Source: Iris pallida
Lineage: Eukaryota; Streptophyta; Magnoliopsida; Asparagales; Iridaceae
DNA: 64,000 nucleotides
Direction of reading: 5' to 3'
NCBI GenBank assembly: GCA_029216955.1
Contig: JANAVB010044017.1
Location: 7,964,161-8,028,160, forward strand
This document shows positions 11,953 to 24,600 of this stretch, one piece after another. The notes beneath the pieces were generated by a model. That model was not told the origin of the DNA and searched no databases. It saw only the letters and a program-made list of their open reading frames with translations. Positions within the stretch are counted from its first letter, which is position 1. Every line of letters starts with the position of its first letter. The position numbers and the translations under genes were made by a program.

Positions 11953-13720
11953 AGTGGTATCAGAGCCTCCCTATTTGATTTATGAGATCGAATGTTTAGA
12001 TTCAATTTTTATTGTTGTTTAGGAACCCTAGATCGTAAGATCTAATTTAATTTAGGGTTTCGATTTTTCGATAATAGTTGAGGTATGCATTGATAACTAG
12101 ATGATGCCTAGGGTTTTCGTCCGTAGTTCTCTACAGTTTTGGTTCCACTTGGAATTTGGTTGTTCATTTAATATTTGAATATTTATTTAATTTGTATGCA
12201 TGAATGGATTCGGTCGATGTGATGTTGCTGATGCTTGTTTTGAACTTTCTGTAGTTATAAAGACAATTTGCAGATAAACCCCCGAATTTGAGTACACGTA
12301 TATTTTTATACACATTAAAGCATCCATTAATCTTTGGAGAATTAATGTTTGCTGATGTAATGTTTGCATGCAATATCTTTTGGAGAATTAATGTTTGCAT
12401 CCAAATATAAAGCATCCATTCACAACCTTTTTGTTGAGAGTGGGATTTGCACCCACACCCATTTGGACCAGAACCTTAATCTGGCGCCTTAAACCAACTC
12501 GGCCATATCAACAGGTCATTACTTTATTTAAAGTGTTTCAATTCGTGTTTTAATCATAGATGCCAAATTTTATATGGATAAGTAAGGAATTGGCCATTAA
12601 GAAAGCCATGAGTGTTTTTTACAAACTCACATGTTGCTTCAAGCATTCGAATTTTATTGTTGGGTCTAAACATTATTTTATAACTTTCAAGTATATCATG
12701 AATTAGTAAGGTGATATGCTACAGATATAAGCAGACACCAAAATAATATTTTGCTATTATCTATTGTTTTATGTTGTATAAAACAGATTTAGCACTTTCT
12801 TTATGATATTGGTATGATTTCGATTCATAAATTTAGTTTCCGATAAATTCATGCAAAAGGATTCACATACTTATGATTATTTTATTTGATGTAATCTGCT
12901 GATGTGTATATCTTTAGTAGATGAATTTTGGTATAATCTTTATAGATTATTTGGTGCAATATGTTGATACATATATTTAGTAAAATATAATCTATTAATG
13001 CATATATTTGGTCTTCTATAGATTATTCTATAGTAATCCTTATGTATTATTTAATATTATCTTTGGATGCATATCCTCCGTAGATTATTTCATAAATTTT
13101 ATTATAGCGATAATATCCAATTTTGTCAAATTAAAATTCATGATTATGCTTTTGATTACTTTATTTGAGTAATAATCTTATGAATATGCATGTATATAAA
13201 GTTTTGGACATGATTCAGTTTTGTAAAATTTAGTCAACATTTAATTTTTTTGGTGCCTTTTATGACTAGCAATAGTTGTCCAATATTTTAAGTAGACTCA
13301 TTGAAAACGATATCGCCAAAGTGACCTCTCTTGCGTAGATAGTCTACGAGGGATGTCGGATGTTTGTGTGTGCATATTCTTGTGGGTATTAGCCAGCCCA
13401 AAGGAAGGTTAATACTTGGCCGAATTGCACACATACTTGTGATAATAAATGTGTGATAATTATAAGGTTTACATGTGAATAATAACCCGATCCAAAGATA
13501 GGCTTATTATTTGACATGACTTATTGTCAACGTTTGATCATTACACCAAGAATACCACTTGCAGTTAATATCACTGTCCAAAGACTTGATATTAATGATG
13601 TACTAGGTATCTTGAGATGGGGTTCACCATTATTTGAATTTGTTTGACTATATTTTACGCTTTGGTTATTTATTAGAGCATGTTGTTTTTTGTTGCTTTG
13701 TTCTCTTTACAGTTAATGTT
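11953..13720 (+). other. Long copia 5' leader (no ORF), with tRNA remnant and hairpins
   Basis: Between the primer-binding site and the first recognisable gag residues lie about 1.75 kb without coding sequence. It holds an antisense tRNA-Leu-like sequence (12,432-12,512), an AT-rich stretch of degenerate repeats around TAGATTATTTGGTG (about 12,880-13,100), and three similarly shaped hairpins (13,386-13,595). A pyrimidine tract ending in AG (CTCTTTACAG, about 13,720) looks like a splice acceptor just before gag. Confidence 0.6.
12432..12512 (-). tRNA. tRNA-Leu(AAG)-like gene, probably a pseudogene
   Basis: On the minus strand the 81-nt sequence begins GTTGATATGGCCGAGTTGG, with an intact A box. 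The anticodon arm is CCAGA-TTAAGGT-TCTGG (anticodon AAG), followed by a long variable arm typical of tRNA-Leu. It closes with TCTCAAC plus discriminator A. The T loop reads TGCAAAT instead of TTCAAAT, so the B box is damaged, and the acceptor stem has one mismatch. It lies inside the copia leader, antisense to the element. It is recognisably a nuclear tRNA-Leu copy; whether it is transcribed is doubtful. Confidence 0.75.
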
Positions 13721-13724
13721 GTTA

Positions 13725-16375
13725 AAATATCTGCCAATAAGATTTTAATTTTCATGTTTAATGGGATAAACTTTAAGGACAAAAGAAATGAATACAGTAG
13801 TTGCTAAGGGTCCAGGTCAAAAGAAACAACAATATAAAACTAAGGGTTGTTCTTTTGTGATAAGACAGGACACATAAGGAAGAAATGTACAAATTATAAC
13901 GTATGACGTATAAAGAAATATACATTTCTAAGTTTGGTCTGTTCTGAGGTTAATTTAGATTTAGTACCTAAAAACACGTGGCGGTTAGATTCTGGTGCTA
14001 CTACCCACATTAGTGTTTATAGACAAGGTTGTCTGAGCTACTGAAGCCAATTGATGGTAAAAATACATCTATGTGGGTGACGGCAAATCTGTAGAAGTGG
14101 ATGCAATAGGACATTTTATGTTATTTCTAGGAACCGATTATTATTTGGATTTGATAGACACTTTTATTGTACCGTCTTTTAGACGAAATTCAGTTTCAGT
14201 TTCAGTTTCCTTAATGGACAAATCTGGTTACCATTGTTCATTTGGAAACAATAAGTTTAGTATATCTTTAAATTCAAATATTATTGGTGACGGTTCCCTT
14301 AAGGATTATAATAACCTATATTCAGTTGAAATTATTGCATCTTATAATAAAACCTTGCAAGTGAAGTCATGTGGTACTAAATGCAATATTAACAAAAAAA
14401 AATTTAGCCTCATTATGACATAAGCATTAGGTCACTTCTCTAGAAATAGAGTTGAACAATTTGTGTCTGATGAGGTTTGGATTCCATTGATTTTATAGAC
14501 TTTAATGTTTATATTGAATGTGTAATGGAAGACAGACCAAAGTTAAATTATAAGCAGCTACTTTATTGGTTATGCTACAGATCAAGGGGTTAATAATTAT
14601 ACGGTCCCACACTAAGAAATTTTTTTGAGACGAGAAGTGTAATATAATTTTTGAGGATGTTGAGTTTGGGGAGAAATAAAGTCAGGATCATTGTCTTTGA
14701 GAAGGAATCAATTACGATTCCTACTATCACTTTTGACGATGTGCAGGATTCTATACATGTCATGATCAAGAAGTGAATTCAGAATCTCAATAAGACAATG
14801 TCGAATTACCTCTATAAGTCATTGTTGAGATACCTTAACAACGACAACGTAGCGGCACCCCATTCAAGATAAGGTAATTATTTCTATGGAACAAACTCAA
14901 CAACCTCAAGAACCGGTAATATTAAGATGGTCCACCAGAGAAAGGAGAAATATAATTTCGGATAATATTGTCATATTTCTCTAGGAACGTGAGGAAGACT
15001 ATAGATACTGGAAGATGATCTAATCAACTTCCGCCAGGCCATTGAAAGTCCCAGTTCTCAAAGTGGATTGATAAAATAAATAAGGAGTATAAGTTCATGC
15101 AAGACAATAAAGTTTAAGAACTTGTCCCATTACCAAAAGGTATGAAATCCATTGGTTGTAAATGGACATTTAGAACCAAGAAGGATTCGATGGGTCATGT
15201 GGAGAGGTATAAAGTACGTATTGTACTAATTAGTGACTTTTGGGATTGATTTTAAAGAGTTTTTTCTATTCGGTATCTTTGAAAAACTCCTTTAAAATAA
15301 TCATAGCACATGTTGCACATTTTGATCTTGAATTACAATAAATGGATGTTAAAACGACATTTCTCAATGGTAACATTGATGAAACAGTTTATATGGTGCA
15401 ACCAGAAAACTTTGTGTCGAAAGACCCAAAGAATATGGTTTAAAAATTGACAAAATCTATTTACGAACTCAAGAAGCTTCTCGCCAAAGGTACGTCAAGT
15501 GATTATCTTGTTTTGTTTTGAGATGAACACTGTTGAAGATTGTGTGTATCATAAGTTTAGTGGGAGTAGGAATAATTTTCTGGTTTTTTATATTGATTAA
15601 AGTATTCAATGCAAACCAGGTGACACCTCTCGTTAAAGGAGACAAATTCGGTCTCAATCAAGTACTTAAGGTTAGCCTTAAAATTAAGAAAATACAATAG
15701 ATTTTCCGTTCATGACCAGTTGTAGGAAGTCTAATGTACGCTCAAGTATGTACGCGTCCGATATTGCGTACATAGTTGGAATGTTAGGCAGATATTTAAG
15801 CAAATATGAGATGGATCATTGGGTAGCAGCCAAACTACTTAAGTAATTAATAGAGAACAAAGAATTATATGCTCTTTGTAGGAGATCGGATAATTTTGGG
15901 GATCATAAGGTATTCCGACTCCGATTTGTTGGATGCCAACACAGCAGAAGATCCACATCAGGTCATGCTGACTAATGAAGATATATTTTGGATGAGTGTC
16001 AAACATGCACTCATAATTTCTTCCACCATGGCAGCAAGGTTTATAACATGCTGTAGGACATCTATTCAGGGAATATGGTTGCAAATTTTGTCACAAGGCT
16101 GCGCCTACATTACGGTGTTGAAAGACCATATAAAATTATGGTGTGACAATAAATCAGCAGTACTGTATTCCAATAACAACAGAAACTTGTATTAGTCAAA
16201 GGATATTGACATAAAGTTTCTAGTTGTGAAGGAAAGAATTCAGAATGGTTATAGTGTCCATATAGCACATTAGGACAAACTCCATGTTAGCGGATCTGCT
16301 CACAAAAGCATTATCACCCAGGGTCTTTCATGAGCATACTGCTCATATGGGTGTTATCTTAATTAAGAATATGGC
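13725..16375 (+). pseudogene. Copia gag-pol remnant (zinc knuckle, protease, RT, RNase H)
   Basis: In order: a gag start (SANKILIFMFNG, about 13,737); a deletion; the zinc knuckle CSFCDKTGHIRKKC (about 13,847-13,890); the protease motif WRLDSGATTHIS (about 13,980-14,012); the GAG-pre-integrase region (14,073-14,560). The integrase core is missing. The acidic linker follows, then the RT start (KGMKSIGCKWTFRTKKDS, about 15,137), MDVKTTFLNG (15,343) and VYMVQPENF. The RT frame breaks at FYID, exactly where the catalytic YVDD should be, and the RT C-terminus resumes at about 15,720 (MYAQVCTRP). RNase H follows (YSDSDLL, SSTMAARF, LWCDNKSAVLYSNNN) with the tail KFLVVKERIQNG. Multiple stops and frameshifts; no active enzyme is possible. 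Confidence 0.88.
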
Positions 16376-16795
16376 AATACAGTGGAGTTTATATTTTATA
16401 TATTTGGGTGCTATTTGATTTTGGACACATTTATGTATTAATGTATTTTGGATATTTATCTGATCAGATATATGGAAATTCAGTTATTCTGTTTTCATTA
16501 TGTTAAAGTATTGATCTCACTAAAGTTAAGGAGGACCAGTTGGAAATAGACATGTATTGATCACATTGCATATAATTTCTATGCTACGCATCCATGATTG
16601 ATCTATGTCATTTAGCTATATTGGTATATGTGACCAATGATAGTTTAGTTACGCTATATGTGACGAATGCCGCATCCTATGTTGATATGGTTAATGGACG
16701 AGATTGTCCGGATATACCCTAAGGATTAAGATAGCAATTTATGAGCTCACTAAGGTTAACACAATTATAAGGTTACATATGTGGCCCAGGGAGAT

Positions 16796-17269
16796 TGTTA
16801 GAATTATTCAATAATTAATGGGCCACACATGTAAAATTAATTGTGTTTGGGCTATCTAAATAATTAAGCCAAATTAAAGTGGTTATTTGGAAATTGGCTT
16901 AAGGGTATAATTGTCATGGAAATTAATGTGTAGATACCGAAGATAATTCTAATTTGATGATGGGCCAAATTAGAAATATTAAAACATAAATATATGTATT
17001 CATTAGGGTTATGGTCCCTAACTCATACGGCCACCAAAGAGAAGGTTTTTTCTTTTCTCTTCTGCATCCCCATCAACAGAAAGAGAGGTACAAAGGATTC
17101 GGATTCACCTTTGTCATTAAGGGTCGTAGCAAGTTGGAAGATCGAACCCAATAAAGAGACGATCGCTTCAACATCCATCAAGCCAAGCAATGGACTCAGG
17201 TACGCTTCCGCAATCAATTTATTTTTTGGTCTTCATCTCATGAATCATCAGGCATAGTAATTTCTAACA
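16796..17269 (+). repeat. Copia right LTR (474 bp)
   Basis: Starts TGTTAGAATTATTC directly after the purine-rich CCCAGGGAGAT and ends TTTCTAACA. The last 305 bp match the left LTR. Its final about 25 bp plus the flanking CCTACAAGATATAAAAATGG are repeated once more at about 17,317-17,367. Confidence 0.85.
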
Positions 17270-17621
17270 CCTACAAGATATAAAAATGGTGCATATTTTT
17301 TTTGATTAATGAAATCATCAGGCATAGTAATTTCTAACACCTACAAGATATAAAAATGGTGCATATATATGATTAATGAAACTCAAAATCAACAAATTAT
17401 TATTACAATTGAAAGAGAATTATTCTTACAATGTAATCGTTCGAGCTGGTAGAGGAATTAGTATTCTTAGGCATATGTGTGGTCACATATAACATACTTT
17501 TATTGACCTCGCCAGTCGGACTCCTTTTTCTATATCAAAAGAGAGACAAAATATAATATTGCAACAAAATGTAAGAACAAAAAAACGCAAAAAAGAAAAT
17601 AAAGAAATATAGTTATGTATA
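17270..17621 (-). other. CACTA TNP1 intron or inter-exon sequence
   Basis: No coding sequence recognised. Holds a local duplication of the copia LTR end and flank (about 17,246-17,296 and 17,317-17,367), then AT-rich sequence up to the TNP1 exon. Confidence 0.4.
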
Positions 17622-18451
17622 TTAAGTTACCAGATTATGTGCTGCCCTCGCGCATCCAGTCCTACCAGTTGTATGTAGAACCTTAACTTTTTTCCTCGCT
17701 TCCTTACCAACTTCACGACGAATATTATCTTCAGGAGTAGAGCAGAAATCAACAAAGTCTTCCCAATCTTCTTTCTTTACTATGTTAATAGGCCTATTTT
17801 TTTGCTCAGCAACAGTTGGATACATATCACACCTTTTTCGGAGATTAGACTTCCAATTTTTCCAAGAAATATTAGCTTTTTAAAACTTTAGCCTTATAAA
17901 TTTCGGGAACAACATATCTACTCTGCAAAGACAAATTTCTTCATATGTTACACATACATGAAGATTTAAAAAAATTTATAATTCACATTTACTCACATTA
18001 ACACCTCTCCATATGTCTTCTTTCATGCTTTGGGGAACCTTTTTCCAAGAATCAATTGCAGGTGGACAATGTGTCTTTGTTATCTTTCCAACAGTAGTTG
18101 CAAATTTTTCTGATTCAATATCAACAGGTCGTCCATATTCATCAAAAATGATAACTTTTGGAGCACCTAAGAAATAATTCAAATATTAGAACATATTGTA
18201 AAACATATTACAGAGGAACTATTAGATAAAGATATTGAAATATTATTAGATAAAGGTATGCAATAATCACCGATTCGATTAGAAGTGCTTCCTTGATAAC
18301 CACTAGAAGGATCCTCATTGTTAGATTCATCCCTATTAGCTTCATGCTCACTATAAAATACATCTCTACTAGATTGGGTTCCATCTCCTGACATAAAACT
18401 TAAACAACAAACAAAAATAATAATTAAGATATAAATAAGCATATCATACAC
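17622..18451 (-). pseudogene. CACTA TNP1-like protein (plant transposase Ptta/En/Spm), N-terminal and middle part
   Basis: Three blocks on the minus strand. 18,179-18,451 gives an acidic, Ser-rich start (MSGDGTQSSRDVFYSE). About 17,976-18,170 gives VIIFDEYGRPVDIES and then HCPPAIDSWKKVPQSMKEDI, the characteristic opening of Pfam Transposase_24. 17,622-17,930 gives SRYVVPEIYK, ISWKNWKSNL, then KKEDWEDFVDFCSTPE and HTTGRTGCARA. A one-base frameshift breaks the last block after KAKVLK, and introns probably separate the blocks. The C-terminus is at 11.3-11.6 kb. In the family this protein binds the subterminal repeats of the element. Confidence 0.75.
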
Positions 18452-21400
18452 AGGTAAATGCTATATCAAATTTGGCCTTAATAGATACTCTAGAAATATA
18501 CCCATAAGTAGCACAGGCTTGTTTGTTTACTGGAAACTAACTCAAACTCACAGAGTTGGCAAAAAAATGACAGTCAAGTTAGTAAACTAATGTGTTGCAT
18601 CTCAGAGTGCATAAATCAGTTAATCCTGTAGAGAGATATCCCTACAATGAACTCCATCTACCGAAATTTGAATCCTGGATCAACCTTTCCTGAAGTGGCC
18701 CCATAATACCAAAATCTGCAGGTGAGTGCTAATAAGAATCTGAAGAATAATCTTCAGGAAACTTCCGTTCTGAATTGTAGAGAGTGAAGAATAATCTTGA
18801 AAAACAGTAAAAGGAGATGTAATCCACTTATTTTCTCTAAGTCCAAGTAGACAGATCATATAATGCAGGGAATGTATAGTATGCAAAGAAAGGTGATACA
18901 AAAATAGGTTCTAATGAAGAAGATGCAGTGGTTAATTAATGCCTTGTGCAGTAACATGTGAATTCAAGTCTGGACTTGAATTCACTTATCTGCACTTGAC
19001 ATTCAGACCTGAGCTCCCTATATATAGTGGGTGGGAGTGCAGGACATTATAATTACAAATGTGTGTGTGGCAGAAAGAATGCAAGATGCAGGACATGAGT
19101 TAATTTTACAGGGAACAAATAGTGTAGGATATGTTAAGGGGTGATGCAGTGTATTAATTTACAGGTATCTAAGTGGCAGCGAACTAATCTGATATTTGAA
19201 CATCAATGGCTATCAAAATTTAGTGCAACCTAGGATTGACATCACACATGAGCAGGTGTAACTAAGTTGGGACAGAACAATAAGTGAAGGATTGGTTTAC
19301 AAGGAGAATGAATGTAGGTCAGGGTGAAAAGGTGTATAGGTGATGCAGGATAATGAAATATAATACCACTCGAGTGCAGTGGAGGGTGTGAATGAACCCA
19401 GGACATTAAGGTGTATGAAAATCAATATCTGCGTAGAGTCCATATGCAATACATTTCATTAATATGCAGTGAAACATGAAGATTTCAAGGCTCAATGTTA
19501 GTATGAACAAAAGGAATGTAGGATATTATAACTAAATATATGCAGTGAATTAAAGTCTAATCATAATGCATAGTTGAAACTTCATATGGCATGGACATGG
19601 CATTTGAAATGCAGATATTACCTGGGCTTGCAATTGTCATCTAATCATAAAAGGATCAATATGGCTGCTCATAAATCTCCAGGTAACTTGTAAGGGGTTT
19701 CACTCCTACAATGTGGACTGGCCTACACCAACTGAACCATAGTGTTCACAAGGACAGAACTAAATTGTAAGGGGACTGGTATATGAGTGAAGATGGTGGT
19801 GTGAACATATTTGGGACTGAAAGATCAATGCCAAATTAAACCCAAGCAAACAAAACAATGAGTGGACTGGTTCATGCCTTGGGCAGGTGACAGGATAATG
19901 CCAAATAGAATGCATGAATAATGAATGCAGTGTTACACCAAAAAAATTACTATACCCTGATGTTTGGATTATATGTTAATATAAATGATCTTCAGCACAT
20001 CACAAATAAAAGTTAGTTTTGATTTTGAGTGACTGGAAAGAGTAAGTTTGTCCATGCATATAAGTATGTTATATGCACAAAACTAAAATATTCATGCATT
20101 ATCTCTACCGAGCCATGTTTACTTATAATTGTGCAATGATCCTACTTTTAAAATACAAATACAGCACAAGTGACTATTTCCTTCTCATTCTTAATTAGTT
20201 ACATGCACAAGTATGTTACCTCTGCTGAGCGATGCCAATTTCCCTTTCCAATGCTAACATTATTAAGAAAAGTGTGAAATTGCCAAAATAAACAGAGGTG
20301 CCTTGCTCCTCCAAATGTTTACATGCCATGTTTTTAGCCATGACAATAACCTACCATAACAGAAAACAAAATATGTAGGTAGAAAGAGAAGGAAGAACTG
20401 ACTGAAATTAAGTACTGAAGCACAATACTTTCAGGTATGAACTATTTGCACATGTGAGACATATTTAAGTTAAAAGAAGATTTTACAATCATTTTCTAAA
20501 TGACTAAAGTTTTCCTTCCAAATATTTCACGGGTTGGCCTCAATTCCATACGATTGATATGCCATCTCTCCTTTTATAATTTCCCACTGTAGAACATATC
20601 AGAATTTTCTTTTTAATTTCTCCACAAGTATATATCATCAGCTTTATCATAGAGATGTCTTTCTTGTAGATACCCTCAGCTTGAATTAATGTAGGAGTCG
20701 ACTAAAGTGGAGAAAGTGCAAAGCTCACCACAGTACACTTTTGGTTCATATGGACATAGTCGAACACTTACATATCATGATATAGTTCTTGGTACTAAAT
20801 CCAAAATACTAGTACTATTTCTGGAGTGTTTATAATCTTATACACTTTCCAAATGTTAAGTCAAGTAGGATAACTTGGCTTGATATACGCATTATTAGCC
20901 TCTATGATGCTATTTAAGCAGCTTCTCAGAGATAATAAGTCACTTTCTTTCTCTACATCAAGCATTTGATGATAACATAGTTGATGTTTCAGATTTTACT
21001 AGAACACTCATTTTGTAGAAAAACCTGGATGAGCTGATAACTATTGTCGAGTTCTTCAAAAACTCATGTATCACAGAATTTGGCCTAAAGTTGTAGTTTG
21101 CTCTCTTGCAAACACAATTCAGGAAACTTCAGTTCTGAATTGTAGAGAGTGAAGAATAATCTTGAAAAACAGTAAAAGGAGATGTAAGCCACTGATTTTC
21201 AATATTAGAGATCATATATGCTTGCAGAATTTCAATTCCACAGCAAAAGGATGATCAAGGCTTCTATCTTAACCTGATAATTGAATGGTTTAAAACCAAA
21301 AATATTTGATTTTGATGTATCAAATGTAAATTAAACCAATTGTTCTCCATATATCCACGAAAGTAATATTCTAAACTTGTATCCATAGGCAAAACTAATA

Positions 21401-21620
21401 TGACCAACTTCTACATGATCCTTTCATGTTGTGTGTCGATCCTGCAAGTTATCTGTGGTCACCTTAGCATATGCATAAATTGGGCAGCACAGGCACATGA
21501 TTAAATAAATTAAACCATCCACAAAATAGATTGATTGATAGTTGGTAAGAACAACTTTTTTCTTGGTTTGATGGGATGTAAAGAACAGAAGCAAAGAAAA
21601 CTAAGCGTGTATGTGTTTGA
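18452..21620 (-). other. CACTA inter-gene region, no gene seen
   Basis: Three kilobases without recognisable coding sequence between TNP2 and TNP1. From about 18,900 to 19,950 the words GCAGTG, GCAGGA and GTGCAG recur many times. An approximately 80-bp sequence (GAATTGTAGAGAGTGAAGAA and its continuation) occurs at about 18,750-18,830 and again at about 21,120-21,200. Confidence 0.45.
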
Positions 21621-24600
21621 TCAATAAACTTCATCATATTCTAAATTATCAGCAAGTGCAGATGCTAATAGTGAAGCTTCTCCAGCTACTTCAGTAAAAA
21701 CAAATGGATCTTCGTAAGCGTCGACTTCGTGGCTTAATCTTTTAGGAGATTCTAAAACAATATGCCAATTATCCCTTGTTTCATCTTTGCAATAGAAGAC
21801 TTGAGATGCTTGAGAAGCATAAATGAATGGCTCATCTGCTTCACTTGTATTTGTCATAAACCTCCCAAAATTGACGAAAACCAAATCTGTCTCTGGATCC
21901 ACCACACATCCATTTACTTTGTCTGCTACACGCACCTAATCACAATAGAAGACTGTTTGGTTGAAGTCATAGTAATCCAGTTCAAGTATTTGTTTGATAA
22001 TGCCATAATAAGTCACTTCATCATCCTTAAAATTGGAAGAACTAGATTTGGATCTGCAACCTGTTTCAGCTTTCATGAAAACCCCACTATTTTGTGTGGT
22101 CAAGTTCAATTCTGAATCAGCTGTATAAAAAATATATCTATTTGCCGCATACGCATTATACATTACGGCCTCAAATTTTGGACCATTTGCAAGCCTCTTA
22201 AAATGAGTCATTTCCTCCTTCTCAAGTTGTCCTCTTAACCAAGTAATATAGTCCATGATCTTCTTTGTTTGCTGCCTTACTCTTTGATGTTTTCCACTAG
22301 GTCGGTTATCCTTTACGTACGTTTGATATTTTCTGTGAATACATATGCAGTAAGTCTTTAAATTATACATTTATGTAATAAATATATCATAATTCATACA
22401 CATAATTGCGTTGAAGTATTACTTACTCCTCCCATTTATCATTTTCAGGAGAATGCGACAAAACCTATTTATGCACTTGTTCGTACTACAAACTAGTCAA
22501 ACGATAAGCCTTGCCAAGTGAATTGACGGGATATGGACCTTCTTCATCAATATCATCGATGGATCTTCTCCCTCCTCGTTTATAACTTTTATGTTTACCA
22601 TTAGGAATGTACTCCATGCAATATTTCATTGCTTCTTATAATATATATTGCTCAGCAATAGAGCCCTCTATAAAAGTATTGTTCCGACCATATCGTTTGT
22701 ATGTTTTCATTTTCCTAAACATGTAGCACAAATCAGTATAAAATAACTCAAGTGAATAAAACATAAACTACTAGATTTTTGGATTTTACCTTTCAAAAGG
22801 ATACATCCACCTATATCTAACAGGTCCGCAGACTAGAGCCTCCTCTGCCAAGTGAATCACAACATGTGTCATTGAAACAAAAAAAGGTGGCAGAAAATAC
22901 ATTTCAAACACGCATAATGCCTCCACAAGTCGTCGGTGTATGTTAGAAAGCTCTGACCGATCAACAACCTAGGAGCATAGGACTTTGAAAAAAATTGATA
23001 GTTGTCGAATTGTAGCATGCAAAGGTTTTTCTTTTTTGTAAGCATGCATTAGAAATATTGGTAGTAACCCTTGCATGAGAATGTGATAATCATGTGACTT
23101 CAAGCCTTTGAATTGAAAATCTTGCAAACCTACCTTATTTTTGTAATTTTCGCTGTACCCAATAGGAACTTTTAACTTGCTCAAGGTTTTGCAAATTGTT
23201 TCTCTCTCAGACCGAGATAATGTAAAAGGAGCCTTCGAGATAAAATTTTTTCCATCTTCTTCCGCTATCCATAATTTCTTTCGTATCTTCCATTCCTCTA
23301 GATCTTTACGAGCATCAACTCTGTCCTTAGACTTACCCTTAGAATCCATTATTGTCGCAAACAAGTTTTCAGCCACATTCTTTCTACATGTATTACATCC
23401 AAATTATGGCGAAGGTGCAATTCCTGTGACAATGAATATGTTAATTAATAACAATACTTAAACATAGCATAAAAATAAAGATAAACCGAATTAACAACCC
23501 AATTGTATTACCTTCCAATATGGTAAATCAAATAGAATCGATTTCTTTGACCATGGAACATTTGTATCAGTGGGCCGCTTCCTCTTATTACCTGGTAACT
23601 TTCCAAATTCTATTTGTATAGCTTCCATTTTGCTAAATAATTTTGCACTAGTCAAACGTATTGGAGGCCTCCTATCTTCTTTATATCCATTAAATTTGGA
23701 CTTTTGCTTTCTAAAAGGATGCTCGACATCTCTTATGAATCTTCTATGACCCATGTAAGCAAAAAAAATTCCATGCTTTAGCCACTTCGCATCTATTTTT
23801 TCACTACATACAGGACAACCAAATTGTCCTGAAGTCCTACAACCTGAAAGATACGCATAAGCTAGAAAATTATGTATACACCACATCAGCATTGCTTTCA
23901 AGGTAAAGCTGGTCTTCATGTGAGAATCATATGTAGTGCTTCCTACAGACCACAATTCTTTCAGCTCCTCAACCAATGGTTGCAAATAGACATCAATGTT
24001 ATGTCCTGGACTAGTTGGACCAGGAATTAACATGGTTAACATGGTAAAACCTTTTGCCATGCATAAAGATGGAGGAAGATTATATGGAACAATCATAACA
24101 GGCCAGCAACTGTACGAATTATGCATCCCAAAAGGATTGAAACCATCAGTTGCAATACCTAGTCGAACATTTCGTTTCTCAGCAGCAAACTCGGGCCATA
24201 TCCTATCTATCTTCTTCCAACAAGGAGAATCTACTGGATGTCGCATATGTGTACTACTATATTCTACATAATCATGCCATGTCATTTTCTCAGCTATCCA
24301 TGGTACACTATACAAGCGCTGCAACCTTTCAGTAATTGGAAAGTATCTTAGCTTCTTCTTCGGCAACCTCTTTCCTCCTGGTTTTGAATTTTCTTTCAGT
24401 TTCCATCTACTTTCACCACACTTGGGACAATTATCCTTATCTGTATTTTTTCTCCAATAATGTATACAATCATTAGGGCAAGCATGGATAACCTGATACT
24501 TCATGTGAAAAGACTTGACCACATCCTTAGCTTTTTGAAAGTTTTCTGGTATAGTGTTCCCATCTGGCAAAACTTTTTTTAGAAATTGCAACAATTTTGT

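Larger units (their letters stand above)
11635..17269 (+). mobile_element. Ty1/copia retrotransposon, degraded, inserted in CACTA TNP1
   Basis: The right LTR is 16,796-17,269 (TGTTAGAATT to TTTCTAACA). The left LTR is truncated and matches only the last about 305 bp (ending 11,952). The primer-binding site TGGTATCAGAGCC (11,955-11,967) is complementary to the initiator-Met tRNA end. A purine-rich GGCCCAGGGAGAT precedes the right LTR. The order gag fragment, zinc knuckle, protease, RT and RNase H between the LTRs is that of copia. The two halves of the host CACTA TNP1 lie on either side. Confidence 0.88.

Noticed and set aside
21762..22115. Plus-strand 117-codon ORF
   Set aside because: Antisense shadow of the TNP2 C-terminus, which has clear domain matches on the minus strand.
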